This document shows, one piece after another, positions 32,470 to 41,256 of a DNA stretch of 60,879 nt. Below the pieces are notes generated by a model, which saw only the letters and a program-made list of their open reading frames with translations, ran no database searches and had not been told where the DNA came from. The first letter of the stretch is position 1; each line of letters begins with the position of its first letter. Made by a program: the position numbers and the translations under genes. The stretch is from contig JALOKU010000012.1 in assembly GCA_025456345.1 (NCBI GenBank), positions 1 through 60,879 on the forward strand, written 5' to 3'. This DNA is from Vicinamibacterales bacterium. GTDB taxonomy: Bacteria > Acidobacteriota > Vicinamibacteria > Vicinamibacterales > JAKQTR01.

Positions 32470-34854
32470 ATGTCGGGAAACGGCCGGCAGTTCAACGTCG
32501 TCGGCAAGAGCGTCCCCCGGGTGGAGGGGGCGGACAAGGTGCGCGGAAAGGCCGTGTTCACCGACGACATGAGACTCCCCGGGATGGTCCACGGCAAGCT
32601 GAAGCACGCCACGGTGGCCCACGGCCGCATCGTCAGCATCGACGTCGAACGGGCGCGGCAGGTGCCGGGCGTCCTCGCCGTCATCACCGGCGAGGAGTGC
32701 GCGAAGCCCTACTCGGTGAACAACTACAAGCCGTCGGAATGGCCGCTCGCAAAAGGGAAGGTCGTCTACTGCGGCGAGGCGGTCGCCGCCGTAGCGGCCA
32801 TGGACGAAGCCGCGGCCGAACGCGCCGTCGAGCTCATCGACGTCCAGTACGAAGAACTGCCCGTCCTGCTCGACCCGCGCGAGGCGCTCAGTCGGGACGA
32901 CGCGCGCATCCACGACTGGGCGGAGCACAACATCGGCTACGAGGGCGTCCAGCAGTTCGGCGACGTCGACGACACGCTCGAGAAGTCCCCGCACGTGGTC
33001 GAGAACAGCTTCTACTCGTCCTACACGCACTGCGGCTTCCTCGAGCCCCAATCGACGCTGGCCGACTACAACACGGGCACGGGCCTGCTGACCGTCTACA
33101 CGTGCAACCAGCTGCCGCACTACCTGCAGCAGACGATCGCCCGCACGCTGGACCAGCGGATGGAGAAGATCCGCGTGGTCATCCCGACGGTGGGCGGCGC
33201 GTTCGGGGGCAAGACCGAGGCCACGCCGTCCTGCCTGGTGGCGTGCATGCTGAGCCGCCAGCTCGGCCGGCCGGTGAAGATCACCTACACGCGCGAGGAG
33301 GTCTTCCACCAGAACAAGGGCCGCCACCCGGCGCACATGACGATGAAGATGGGCTTCGACAACGAGGGCCGCATCACGGCGCTCGACTTCGACTGCCTGC
33401 TCGACGGCGGCGGCCACAGCAGCTGGGGATTCGTGGTGATGTGGTTCATCGCCGCGCTGACGCACCTGCCGTACAAGCTGCCGGTGGTCCGCTACAAGGG
33501 GAAACGCGTCTATACGAACAAGCCCACGCCCGGCGCGCAGCGCTGCCTCGGCGGCGTGCAGGTGCGCATGGCGTTCGAGAGCATGCTCGACATGGGCGCC
33601 GCGAAGGTCGGCGTCAACCCCTACGACATCCGCATGATCAACGCGGTCGAGGCCGGTTACAAGGGGCCGACGGTCATCGAGGTCCGGCACGCCGAGTTCA
33701 AGAAGTGCCTCGAGTCGGTCGCCAGCCGGTCGGGCTTCGTCGAGAAGTACGGCAAGCTGCCGTACGGCCGCGGGATCGGCATGGCCGGCGGCCACTACAG
33801 CACCGGCGGCGCGTTCCTGCTGTACCCGAGCTTCCGGCCGCACTCCACCGCGCAGCTGCGTGTGGACACCGAGGCCGGCGTCACGCTGTACATCGGCGCG
33901 ACGGCCATCGGGCAAGGCGCCATGACGGTGCTCTGCCAGATGGTGGCCGAGGAGCTGGGCGTCGACTACCGCGAGGTGCACCTCGTCTGCCAGGACACGA
34001 TGCTGGCGCCGATGGACAACGGCACCTACGACAGCCGGCTCACGTACGGGTCCGGCCACGCGATCAAGAACGCCGCCGCGGACATCAAGGCCAAGCTCTT
34101 CGACGTGGCCGCCATCATGGTGGGCGCCGGCAAGGACCATCTCGAGTGCGTGAACGGCGAGATCCGCTCGATCTATGAACCGAACCGGAAGGTGGCGTTC
34201 AAGAAGGCCGTCTACCAGTACTTGAGTTCGGTCGGGCCCCTCTTCGGCACCGGGGAATACACACCGCCGCAGCCGAAGGGCGACTACGACGGCAAGCTGA
34301 TCGGGCCGTCGCCGGCCTTCGGCTTTACCGCGCAGGCCGCCGAGGTCGAGGTCGATCTCGAAACGGGGCAGATCAAGGTCGTGGGGTACTGGGAGGCGGG
34401 CGACTGCGGCAAGGCCATCAACCCGATGTCGGTCGAGGGCCAGGTGGAAGGCGCGATCTCCATGGGCCTCGGCGCCACGTTCTTCGAGGAGATGGTGGTC
34501 GACGCGAACGGGAGGATGCTGAACCCCAACTTCCACGACTACAAGATGCCGACGGCGCTCGACATGCCGGAGCTGCAGACGGAAATCGTCGCGAGCTACG
34601 ACCCGACGTCGGCGTACGGGAACAAGGAGGTGGGAGAGGGGCCGGTCGGACCCGTCATCCCGGCCATCCTGAACGCCGTGTACGACGCGATCGGCATCCG
34701 CTTCACCGAGGTGCCGTTGAAACCCGAGAAGGTGCTCTGGGCCCTCGGCACGATCGAGGCCCCGGCCGAGCGGCGCCTGCACGTGAGCAGCGAATCGACG
34801 TACTGCGCGCGCCGGGGATGCGCGCCCGACGGTTCGTCTCTCCAGGAGCCATAG
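32470..34854 (+). CDS. molybdenum hydroxylase, large molybdopterin subunit (xanthine dehydrogenase family)
   Basis: 794 residues, starting at the ATG at 32470; an upstream open frame is not used. G-G-A-F-G-G-K (242-248) binds the cofactor. Near the C-terminus V-G-E-G-P-V-G holds the catalytic base Glu. The active-site loop reads A-Q-R-C-L-G-G-V-Q, with Cys359 where xanthine oxidase has Gly and aerobic CO dehydrogenase has its copper-binding Cys. CoxL's full A-Y-R-C-S-F-R is absent, so it is not a CO dehydrogenase of form I. Maturation may use YqeB/YqeC (44.6-46.1 kb). Substrate unknown, plausibly an N-heterocycle. Confidence 0.9.
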   Translation: MSGNGRQFNVVGKSVPRVEGADKVRGKAVFTDDMRLPGMVHGKLKHATVAHGRIVSIDVERARQVPGVLAVITGEECAKPYSVNNYKPSEWPLAKGKVVYCGEAVAAVAAMDEAAAERAVELIDVQYEELPVLLDPREALSRDDARIHDWAEHNIGYEGVQQFGDVDDTLEKSPHVVENSFYSSYTHCGFLEPQSTLADYNTGTGLLTVYTCNQLPHYLQQTIARTLDQRMEKIRVVIPTVGGAFGGKTEATPSCLVACMLSRQLGRPVKITYTREEVFHQNKGRHPAHMTMKMGFDNEGRITALDFDCLLDGGGHSSWGFVVMWFIAALTHLPYKLPVVRYKGKRVYTNKPTPGAQRCLGGVQVRMAFESMLDMGAAKVGVNPYDIRMINAVEAGYKGPTVIEVRHAEFKKCLESVASRSGFVEKYGKLPYGRGIGMAGGHYSTGGAFLLYPSFRPHSTAQLRVDTEAGVTLYIGATAIGQGAMTVLCQMVAEELGVDYREVHLVCQDTMLAPMDNGTYDSRLTYGSGHAIKNAAADIKAKLFDVAAIMVGAGKDHLECVNGEIRSIYEPNRKVAFKKAVYQYLSSVGPLFGTGEYTPPQPKGDYDGKLIGPSPAFGFTAQAAEVEVDLETGQIKVVGYWEAGDCGKAINPMSVEGQVEGAISMGLGATFFEEMVVDANGRMLNPNFHDYKMPTALDMPELQTEIVASYDPTSAYGNKEVGEGPVGPVIPAILNAVYDAIGIRFTEVPLKPEKVLWALGTIEAPAERRLHVSSESTYCARRGCAPDGSSLQEP

Positions 34855-34856
34855 CG

Positions 34857-36008
34857 ATGCTGTACGACATTGCACTCTGGGCGGCCCTGATCCTGCTGGG
34901 CATCGGCGTCATCCACCGGATCGACGCGTGGTTCCTGCAGGATGTCGGCCTGACGGACCGGAACGTGACCGCCGGCCAGCGTGTTGGGGCGGGGCTCAAG
35001 GGCCTGCTGGCGGCCGTCTTCAGCGGGCGGATCCTCAGCGTGCTGAAGGTGCTCGTCGTGGACGTGCTCTTCCAGGCCCGGATCCTGCGCGACCGGAAGG
35101 ACCCGCTGGCCTATTCGATGCACCTGCTGATCTTCTGGGGGTTCCTGGTCCTCCTGCTGTTCCACGCTCTCGGCAGCATCTTCGGCGGGTGGATCAGTTC
35201 GTCGGGGTACGTGTCGACGCTGAACCCGTTCATGTTCATGACAGATCTGTTCGGCCTGATGCTCGCGGCGGGGCTCCTGCTGGCGGTTGTGAGGCGCGTC
35301 GTGAGGAGGGCGGAGATCCCGACAACCAGGGGGGATGCCGCGATCCTCGCGATCCTGATTCTGATTGCCGTCAGCGGCTTCTTCCTCAAGAGCGTCAAGA
35401 TCACGTCGGACGGCGTCTTCACGGCGATGGTGAAGCAGTACGCCGGCGATGGGCTGTCTGCGGGCGAGGTGACCGCGCTCAGGACGTTCTGGGCGTCCGA
35501 CCACGGCCTCGTTCCAGCCGGGCCGGTGCCCTCGCACGACGCGGCGGTGATCGCGCAGGGCAGAGTGGTACACGAGGCCGTGTGCCAGTCCTGCCACGCC
35601 CACCCCTCGTCGGCGTTCGTGTCCTACCCGCTGTCGCGGGCGCTCGCGCCGGTGGCAGCCGGCCTCGACCGGGCGGGCGCGGTGAACGGCCTCTGGTGGG
35701 TGCACGTGCTGGCGTGCGTCATCGGGCTCGGCTACTTCGCCTTCGGCAAGATGTTCCACGTGGTGAGTACGCCTGTGAGCCTGTTCGTGGCCGAGGTCGC
35801 GGGCAAGGAGCAGTCGCCGGCCGTGGCGGCGACGCGGCAGGCGATCGAGCTCGACGGCTGCAGCCACGGAGGGGCGTGCCACGACACCTGCCCCGTGAAG
35901 ACCCGCCGGCTGGGCCGGATTGGCGACGAGGCCCCATACGAGCCCATGCTTGCCTACGTCGGCGAGAAGAATGCGGGCGACCTGGGCAGCCGGCCCGTGA
36001 GCGGATAG
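34857..36008 (+). CDS. NarI-like membrane cytochrome b subunit carrying a c-type heme motif
   Basis: 383 residues with five or six membrane helices. His89, His103, His283 and His301 lie in helices and could bind two b hemes as in NarI-type subunits. Between the last helices a soluble loop holds C-Q-S-C-H (243-247), a c-type heme site that would face the periplasm. The tail holds C-S-H-G-G-A-C-H-D-T-C (335-345). It starts 2 bases after the Mo hydroxylase and precedes the bis-MGD enzyme. It probably links a cytoplasmic enzyme to quinone and, through the c heme, to periplasmic carriers. Confidence 0.8.
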   Translation: MLYDIALWAALILLGIGVIHRIDAWFLQDVGLTDRNVTAGQRVGAGLKGLLAAVFSGRILSVLKVLVVDVLFQARILRDRKDPLAYSMHLLIFWGFLVLLLFHALGSIFGGWISSSGYVSTLNPFMFMTDLFGLMLAAGLLLAVVRRVVRRAEIPTTRGDAAILAILILIAVSGFFLKSVKITSDGVFTAMVKQYAGDGLSAGEVTALRTFWASDHGLVPAGPVPSHDAAVIAQGRVVHEAVCQSCHAHPSSAFVSYPLSRALAPVAAGLDRAGAVNGLWWVHVLACVIGLGYFAFGKMFHVVSTPVSLFVAEVAGKEQSPAVAATRQAIELDGCSHGGACHDTCPVKTRRLGRIGDEAPYEPMLAYVGEKNAGDLGSRPVSG

Positions 36009-36071
36009 GACCGGCGATCGGGAACCGGCGGGGTCACTGGGGGACGCGCACATCGCTTCGGAGAGACGAAG

Positions 36072-38627
36072 ATGCTGGCAGATCGAGAGAAGGTCATCCC
36101 TGGACAGGACGTGTGGGTGCCGACTGTCTGCGCCGGCTGCTACAACTGTTGCGGCATCCTCGTGCACCGGGTGGACGGCAGGATCGTCGAGATCAAGGGT
36201 GACGCGGACGCCGCGAACTCGAAGGGGTACATCTGCGCCAAGGGCATCGTGCGCGCCCTGGACGTGCACCACCCGGGCCGCGTGAAGAAGCCGCTCAAGC
36301 GGACCAACCCCGAGAAGGGCATCGGCGTCGACCCGGGCTGGAAGGAGATCACCTGGGACGAGGCCATGGAGATCTGCGTCGAGGCCTTGAAGAAGGTGCG
36401 CGCGAAGGACCCGCGCGGCCTCATCCTGTCGCACTTCGACATTGCCGGCTACCGGCTGAGCGGGGCGTTCGGCCGGGCGTTCGGGACGGTCAACATGCAC
36501 TGGAACCGCGCCGACTACTGCGGCTCGGCGTCGCACCCCGCGTGGCTCATCACCAACGGCACGCTGAACTCCGAGGTGGACTTCCCCAACTGCAAGTACG
36601 TCGTGCTCTGGGGAACACAACTCGGCCACATGGTGAACACGATCTCGCTCACGGCAAGTTCGGAGCTGTCGGAGGGCCGGCGGCACGGGCACAAGCTCGT
36701 GGTGGTGGACCCGTTCTGCTCGAATGCCGCCTCGAAGGCCGACGAATGGCTGCCGGTGAAACCCGGCACCGACGGCGCGCTCGCGCTCGCCATGCTGCAC
36801 GTGCTGGTGAACGAGCTCGGGATCTACGACGTGCCCTTCCTGAAGAGCCAGACCAACGGGCCGTACCTGGTGAAGGCCGACGGCCATTACCTGCGCGACG
36901 AGGCAACCAAGAAGCCGCTCATCTGGGACGCGAAGAACGCGAGGGCGAAGACCTTCGACGCCGCCGATCTGGCCGACCCCGCGATCGAAGGCTCGTTCAC
37001 CGTGGCGGGCGTGAGCGTCAAGCCGTCCTTCCAGGTCGTCAAGGACCACCTGGCCAAGGTCGATGTCGACGACATGTCGCGGGTCTGCACGATTCCCGTC
37101 GAGCAGATCCGCCGGGTCACCCGCGACTTCGCAGAGGCAGCCACGATCGGCGCCACCATCGAGATCGACGGGCACACGCTGCCGCTCCGGCCGGTGGGCA
37201 TCGACTACAAGCGGGGGATGGCCGCTCACAAGGGCGGCATGAACAGCTGTTTCGCCATTCACATGCTGAACCTGCTCGTCGGGGCCGTGGATGTCCCGGG
37301 CGGGCAGCGCGGCGTCAACCCGATCGGCCCGTACTGGTCGGCCGGCATGTCGAGCGACGGCCTCATCATCCCGTCGGACTTCATCGCCAAGTACAACAAG
37401 CCGTATCCCGGCCGGAAGGCCTCGATCCCGCAGACGCTCGACCTCCAGGAACTCTTCCCGGTGGCGCTCTTTACGCGCGGGCTCTATCCGCTCGGGATCG
37501 ACGAGCCGGAGAAGTACGGCATTCCGTACAGGGCCGAGGCGATGATCCACGGCCGCACGAACCACATGATGAACAGCCATGACCCGGTGTCCATGGCCGA
37601 GACGTTGAAGACACTGACGTTCCAGCTTTCCATCGTCCAGTTCATCGACGAGACCGCCGAGTTCGCGGACGTCATCCTGCCCGACGCTCACGATCTCGAG
37701 CGGTGGGACATGTTCCCGGCGAACGACCCGTACGCCTTCATTGCGCCCGGGCCCGGCGAGTGGTACTTCCTGTTCCGGCAGCCGGTTGCCGAGCCGCCGG
37801 GCGACGCGAAGCCGTGGACCGAGATCTACATGGAACTGGCCGATCGGCTCGGCATCCTCCAGGATGTCTACCGCATCGGCAATGACGCGTGGAACCTCGG
37901 CGAAGCCTACAAGATAGACCCGGCGAAGGCGTACTCGCTTCGCGACATCGCCGAGCGCCAGGCGAAGACGATCTTCGGCGACCACTTCCGGCTCGATGCC
38001 GTGACGACGACATCGGCGTCCGTCCTGCGCAGGAAGACCATCCAGGAGTCCTACCCGCGGATGTTCCTGCCGTCGCGGGTGCCCATCTACCTCGAGTACC
38101 TGCTCGATCACCGGACCGACGTCCAGGCGGTGCTCGACACGCTGGGCTTCGACTGGGACCTGTCCACGTACAGCCCGGTGCCGAACTGGATTCCGTGCGA
38201 GGCCCACTCGCATCCCGGCGACTACGACCTCATCGCCACCAACAACAAGGTGCCGACGCACCAGTTCTCCACGACCACGGAGAACATGTGGATCGACGAG
38301 GTTGCGCGGGCGAACCCCTACACCTATTCGGTGATGATGCACACGTCAGCCGCCCGGCGCCGCGGCCTGAAGACCAACGACCTCGTGGCGGTCGAGTCCA
38401 AGTACGGCAGGTACGTCGGCCGGCTGCGGGTGACCGAACTGGTGCATCCGGAGGCGGTGAACTGTTCGGGCAGCTTCGGCCACTGGGCGACGGGCCTCCC
38501 GGTGTCGCGCACGAAGGGCGTCATGCACAATGCCCTGCTTCCCAAGCCGACCCTCGATCGCATCGACACGCTGAGCGGCCAGATCGACCAGTGCGTGGCC
38601 GTCAAGGTCTACAAGGTAGAGGACTGA
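36072..38627 (+). CDS. molybdopterin oxidoreductase, DMSO-reductase family catalytic subunit
   Basis: 851 residues. The 4Fe-4S site is Cys20, Cys23, Cys27 and Cys55 (C-A-G-C-Y-N-C-C ... Y-I-C-A-K-G). The metal ligand is probably Cys150 (A-D-Y-C-G-S-A-S-H). A Mo-bis-MGD or W cofactor is expected, possibly sulfurated by FdhD. There is no Tat signal, so the enzyme should stay in the cytoplasm, like NarG. With the NarI-like gene before it and the FeS gene after it, it forms a three-part membrane complex. The substrate is not evident. Confidence 0.92.
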   Translation: MLADREKVIPGQDVWVPTVCAGCYNCCGILVHRVDGRIVEIKGDADAANSKGYICAKGIVRALDVHHPGRVKKPLKRTNPEKGIGVDPGWKEITWDEAMEICVEALKKVRAKDPRGLILSHFDIAGYRLSGAFGRAFGTVNMHWNRADYCGSASHPAWLITNGTLNSEVDFPNCKYVVLWGTQLGHMVNTISLTASSELSEGRRHGHKLVVVDPFCSNAASKADEWLPVKPGTDGALALAMLHVLVNELGIYDVPFLKSQTNGPYLVKADGHYLRDEATKKPLIWDAKNARAKTFDAADLADPAIEGSFTVAGVSVKPSFQVVKDHLAKVDVDDMSRVCTIPVEQIRRVTRDFAEAATIGATIEIDGHTLPLRPVGIDYKRGMAAHKGGMNSCFAIHMLNLLVGAVDVPGGQRGVNPIGPYWSAGMSSDGLIIPSDFIAKYNKPYPGRKASIPQTLDLQELFPVALFTRGLYPLGIDEPEKYGIPYRAEAMIHGRTNHMMNSHDPVSMAETLKTLTFQLSIVQFIDETAEFADVILPDAHDLERWDMFPANDPYAFIAPGPGEWYFLFRQPVAEPPGDAKPWTEIYMELADRLGILQDVYRIGNDAWNLGEAYKIDPAKAYSLRDIAERQAKTIFGDHFRLDAVTTTSASVLRRKTIQESYPRMFLPSRVPIYLEYLLDHRTDVQAVLDTLGFDWDLSTYSPVPNWIPCEAHSHPGDYDLIATNNKVPTHQFSTTTENMWIDEVARANPYTYSVMMHTSAARRRGLKTNDLVAVESKYGRYVGRLRVTELVHPEAVNCSGSFGHWATGLPVSRTKGVMHNALLPKPTLDRIDTLSGQIDQCVAVKVYKVED

Positions 38628-38632
38628 TCGCC

Positions 38633-39235
38633 ATGGCCAGATACGGAATGGTCGTCGACCTGAAGCGGTGCGTCGGCTGCAATGCGTGCGTGGTGGCGTG
38701 CAAGTCCGAGCACAACACGCCGAACAGCGTGCTGTTCACCACGGTGCTCGAGAAGGAGATGGGCACGTTTCCGCAGTGCAACCGGGTCTTCGTCCCTGTG
38801 CTCTGCAACCACTGCGACGTGCCGGTCTGCGCCCAGGTGTGTCCGACAAAAGCCACGCACAAGCGGCCCGACGGCATCGTGTTCATCGAGTACGCGAAGT
38901 GCATCGGCTGCTGCGCGTGCATCGAGCACTGCCCCTACCACGTCCGGACGCTCGTGCAGGACCCCCGCATGCTCTACCCCGACGGCACCACGGCATTCGA
39001 GAAGCCCGTGGCCCAGCAGATCCTGAACAAGGTGGCCACGAAGTGCGACCTCTGCTACCACCGCGTCGAAACGGGCCAGCGGCCGGCGTGCGTGGAGGTC
39101 TGCCCGACGAAGGCCCGCGTCTTCGGAGACCTGGCCGACCCCTCGTCCGAGGCGAACAGACTGGTGAAGGACCACGGCGGCTGGCAGATGCTGCCCGAGA
39201 AACAGACTCAGCCCTGCGTGTTCTACATCGGCTGA
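38633..39235 (+). CDS. four-cluster ferredoxin subunit of the DMSO-reductase-type complex
   Basis: 200 residues with four cysteine groups of the DmsB/PhsB type: C13-x2-C-x2-C-x3-C, then C-N-H-C-D-V-P-V-C, C-I-G-C-C-A-C-I-E-H-C and C-D-L-C-Y-H-R. The C-terminus V-C-P-T-K-A-R closes the fold. It passes electrons between the catalytic subunit and the membrane subunit. The start is the ATG at 38633, five bases after the catalytic gene. Confidence 0.95.
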   Translation: MARYGMVVDLKRCVGCNACVVACKSEHNTPNSVLFTTVLEKEMGTFPQCNRVFVPVLCNHCDVPVCAQVCPTKATHKRPDGIVFIEYAKCIGCCACIEHCPYHVRTLVQDPRMLYPDGTTAFEKPVAQQILNKVATKCDLCYHRVETGQRPACVEVCPTKARVFGDLADPSSEANRLVKDHGGWQMLPEKQTQPCVFYIG

Positions 39236-39257
39236 GAGCGGAGCGGAGCCCACGACG

Positions 39258-40778
39258 ATGTCCAGAATAACCAGGCGGGACTTCCTTACCCGGACAGCCG
39301 CGACCCTCGCGGGAGCAGGCCTCGCCGGCCCGGCCACGCTGGCTGCGGGCCAGGGCGCGACCCGCAGCCGCGCCGACGTCATCGTCGTCGGGGCGGGCCT
39401 GGCCGGGCTGGCCGCCGCGATTACGGCGGCTGACGAAGGCGCCAGCGTGCTGGTCGTCGACAAGCACTACAGGATTGGCGGATCGGCCATGGGTGCCGGC
39501 GGCAGCTTCAGCGCCGCGGGTTCGAGGCTCCAGCGGGAAAAGAAGATCGAGGACTCGCCGGAGCGCCACCTCCAGGACGCCAACCGGATCGGCAAGGGGA
39601 AAGCGGATCCCGGTTTGCTGCGGCTGTACACGGAGCAGGCGGCGCCCACGCAGGAGTGGCTCGAGTCGCTCGGCATCGAGTTCGACGCGAAGGGCCCGCG
39701 CCTGGCGCCGGAGCACGAGCTGTACACGACGGCGCGCACCTGCGACGCGAAGGGTGGCGGGCCGGGGTACATCATGGCGCTGGGGAAACAGCTGGATCAG
39801 CGCATCGCCTCCGGGAAGGTCACGCTGATGGCCGAGACCGAGGCGCGGCGGCTCGTGACGCGCGGCGGCGGGGTGGCCGGCGTGGCGGTCGCAGACGACT
39901 CGGGCCGGGAGCGCGTCCTCTCCGGCAAGACGGTGATTCTCGCGTGCGGCGGATACGGCTCGAACGCCGCAATGGTGAAGCGCTACAACCCCTCGCTGGC
40001 CAGCGCGTTGCGCATCACGTCGAAGTACGCCACGGGCGACGGCCTCCGCATGGCCGAGGCGGCCGGCGCAGCGCTGGTCAACATGGACTTGCTGCCGCCG
40101 TACTTCGCGGGCGTCGAGAACCCGCCGGGATCCCGCCGCACACTGATGATCAGCCTCATCAGCGGCATCGTGCCGAACTTCAAGGGCGACGTCTGGGTGA
40201 GCAAGCTCGGCACGCGGTTCATGAACGAGGACTCGCTGAGCCCCGACGAGCGTGAGCGCGCGCTGCGAACGATCCCCGACGCCGCGGTGTTCGCGATTTT
40301 CGATGACGCCCAGCTGAAGGCGAACAAGCCGCCGCTGTTCGCGTTCGACGAGCACCTGAAGGCCGGCAAGACGATCAAGCGCGCCAATGCGATGGGCGAT
40401 CTCGCCCTCGAGATCGGTGTGCCGGCCGGACAGCTGGCCAAAACGATCGACACCTACAACCGGTTCGTCGACGCCGGCCGGGACCCGGACTTCGGCCGCA
40501 AGGACCTCGTCCGGATCCAGGTGCCGCCGTTCTACGCGATCGTCGCCTCGGGCGTGATCTTCATGACGATGGGCGGCGTGAAGACGAACGCGCGGCTGCA
40601 GGCCCTCGGGGCGGGCGATACGGTCATCCCCGGCCTCTATGCGGCCGGGGAGGTGCAAGGGGCCGCGCAGTGGATGGGCGACGGCCTGATGAGCGGCGCG
40701 GGCAACGGCGCGGCGCTGGTGTTCGGCCGGCAGGCCGCGAAGGATGCGGTGCAGGCCGTCCGCGGCGGGCAACGCTGA
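39258..40778 (+). CDS. Tat-exported FAD oxidoreductase, flavocytochrome c / fumarate reductase family
   Basis: 506 residues. A Tat signal (R-R-D-F-L-T, residues 6-11) is followed by the FAD motif V-V-G-A-G-L-A-G-L-A-A-A-I. A cap domain and the family C-terminus Y-A-A-G-E-V-Q-G-A-A-Q complete it. Fumarate and urocanate reductases have paired His before T-M-G-G; here that spot is Phe435-Met436, so the substrate is probably not fumarate. A tetraheme cytochrome gene follows 13 bases later, as in two-protein periplasmic systems such as methacrylate reductase. It would reduce or oxidise an organic compound in the periplasm. Confidence 0.88.
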   Translation: MSRITRRDFLTRTAATLAGAGLAGPATLAAGQGATRSRADVIVVGAGLAGLAAAITAADEGASVLVVDKHYRIGGSAMGAGGSFSAAGSRLQREKKIEDSPERHLQDANRIGKGKADPGLLRLYTEQAAPTQEWLESLGIEFDAKGPRLAPEHELYTTARTCDAKGGGPGYIMALGKQLDQRIASGKVTLMAETEARRLVTRGGGVAGVAVADDSGRERVLSGKTVILACGGYGSNAAMVKRYNPSLASALRITSKYATGDGLRMAEAAGAALVNMDLLPPYFAGVENPPGSRRTLMISLISGIVPNFKGDVWVSKLGTRFMNEDSLSPDERERALRTIPDAAVFAIFDDAQLKANKPPLFAFDEHLKAGKTIKRANAMGDLALEIGVPAGQLAKTIDTYNRFVDAGRDPDFGRKDLVRIQVPPFYAIVASGVIFMTMGGVKTNARLQALGAGDTVIPGLYAAGEVQGAAQWMGDGLMSGAGNGAALVFGRQAAKDAVQAVRGGQR

Positions 40779-40791
40779 GGGAGTGGCGGCG

Positions 40792-41154
40792 ATGTCGAAG
40801 AAAAGCTCAGTGGTGTGGCTCCTGGCGGCCGCGGTCTTGCTGGGCGGCGGCGCGGCGGCCAGCGGCGGCAAACCGGCGCACCTGACGAAGAAGCACTCGG
40901 GCTGGCGGCAGACGCAGTGCGAGTCGTGCCACGACGCCGCGAGCATGACGAAGAAACACGCCGACGCCGCCTCGCTGCGGGCGCCCGACTGCGGGCGCTG
41001 CCACGGCTACAACGGCGCGCCGCACGAGGCGCACGCGGTGGCGATCAACCCGTGCGCGAGCTGTCACGCGACGGTCGGCCACCTGAAGGCGTTCAAGGTG
41101 CCGGACGACTGCATGTCGTGCCACGTGCATCCGGAGAGCCCGCAGGGACGCTAG
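40792..41154 (+). CDS. periplasmic tetraheme cytochrome c
   Basis: 120 residues with a signal peptide (L-L-A-A-A-V-L-L-G-G-G-A-A-A) and four C-x-x-C-H sites at 43, 67, 88 and 107. Extra histidines fit the small tetraheme fold of Shewanella-type flavocytochrome domains. It is the likely electron partner of the exported flavoprotein just upstream. The start is the ATG at 40792 after GGGAG. Its stop touches the heptad repeat array. Confidence 0.92.
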   Translation: MSKKSSVVWLLAAAVLLGGGAAASGGKPAHLTKKHSGWRQTQCESCHDAASMTKKHADAASLRAPDCGRCHGYNGAPHEAHAVAINPCASCHATVGHLKAFKVPDDCMSCHVHPESPQGR

Positions 41155-41243
41155 GGGCATGGGGCATGGGACATGGGGCATGGGGCGCTGGGTTGCCGTT
41201 CCTGCGTCTGCTCCTGGTGCCTACTGGCTCCTGGCTACTGACA
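41154..41243. repeat. two tandem heptad blocks
   Basis: The first block is ggggcat-ggggcat-gggacat-ggggcat-ggggcgc (41154-41188). The second is tgctcct-ggtgcct-actggct-cctggct-actgaca (41209-41243). The two blocks differ in sequence but keep the seven-base step. They fill the only sizeable gap between the cytochrome gene and the acyl-CoA dehydrogenase gene and may mark the end of the long operon. Confidence 0.8.
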
Positions 41244-41256
41244 CGGTGAGAGGCCA

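Noticed and set aside
32470..34854. Aerobic CO dehydrogenase
   Set aside because: Cys359 sits at the CoxL copper position, but the A-Y-R-C-S-F-R signature is missing and the gene context is catabolic.
34596..38342. Minus-strand open frame of more than 1200 codons
   Set aside because: It is the shadow of the cytochrome b and bis-MGD genes. No motif or start signal supports it.
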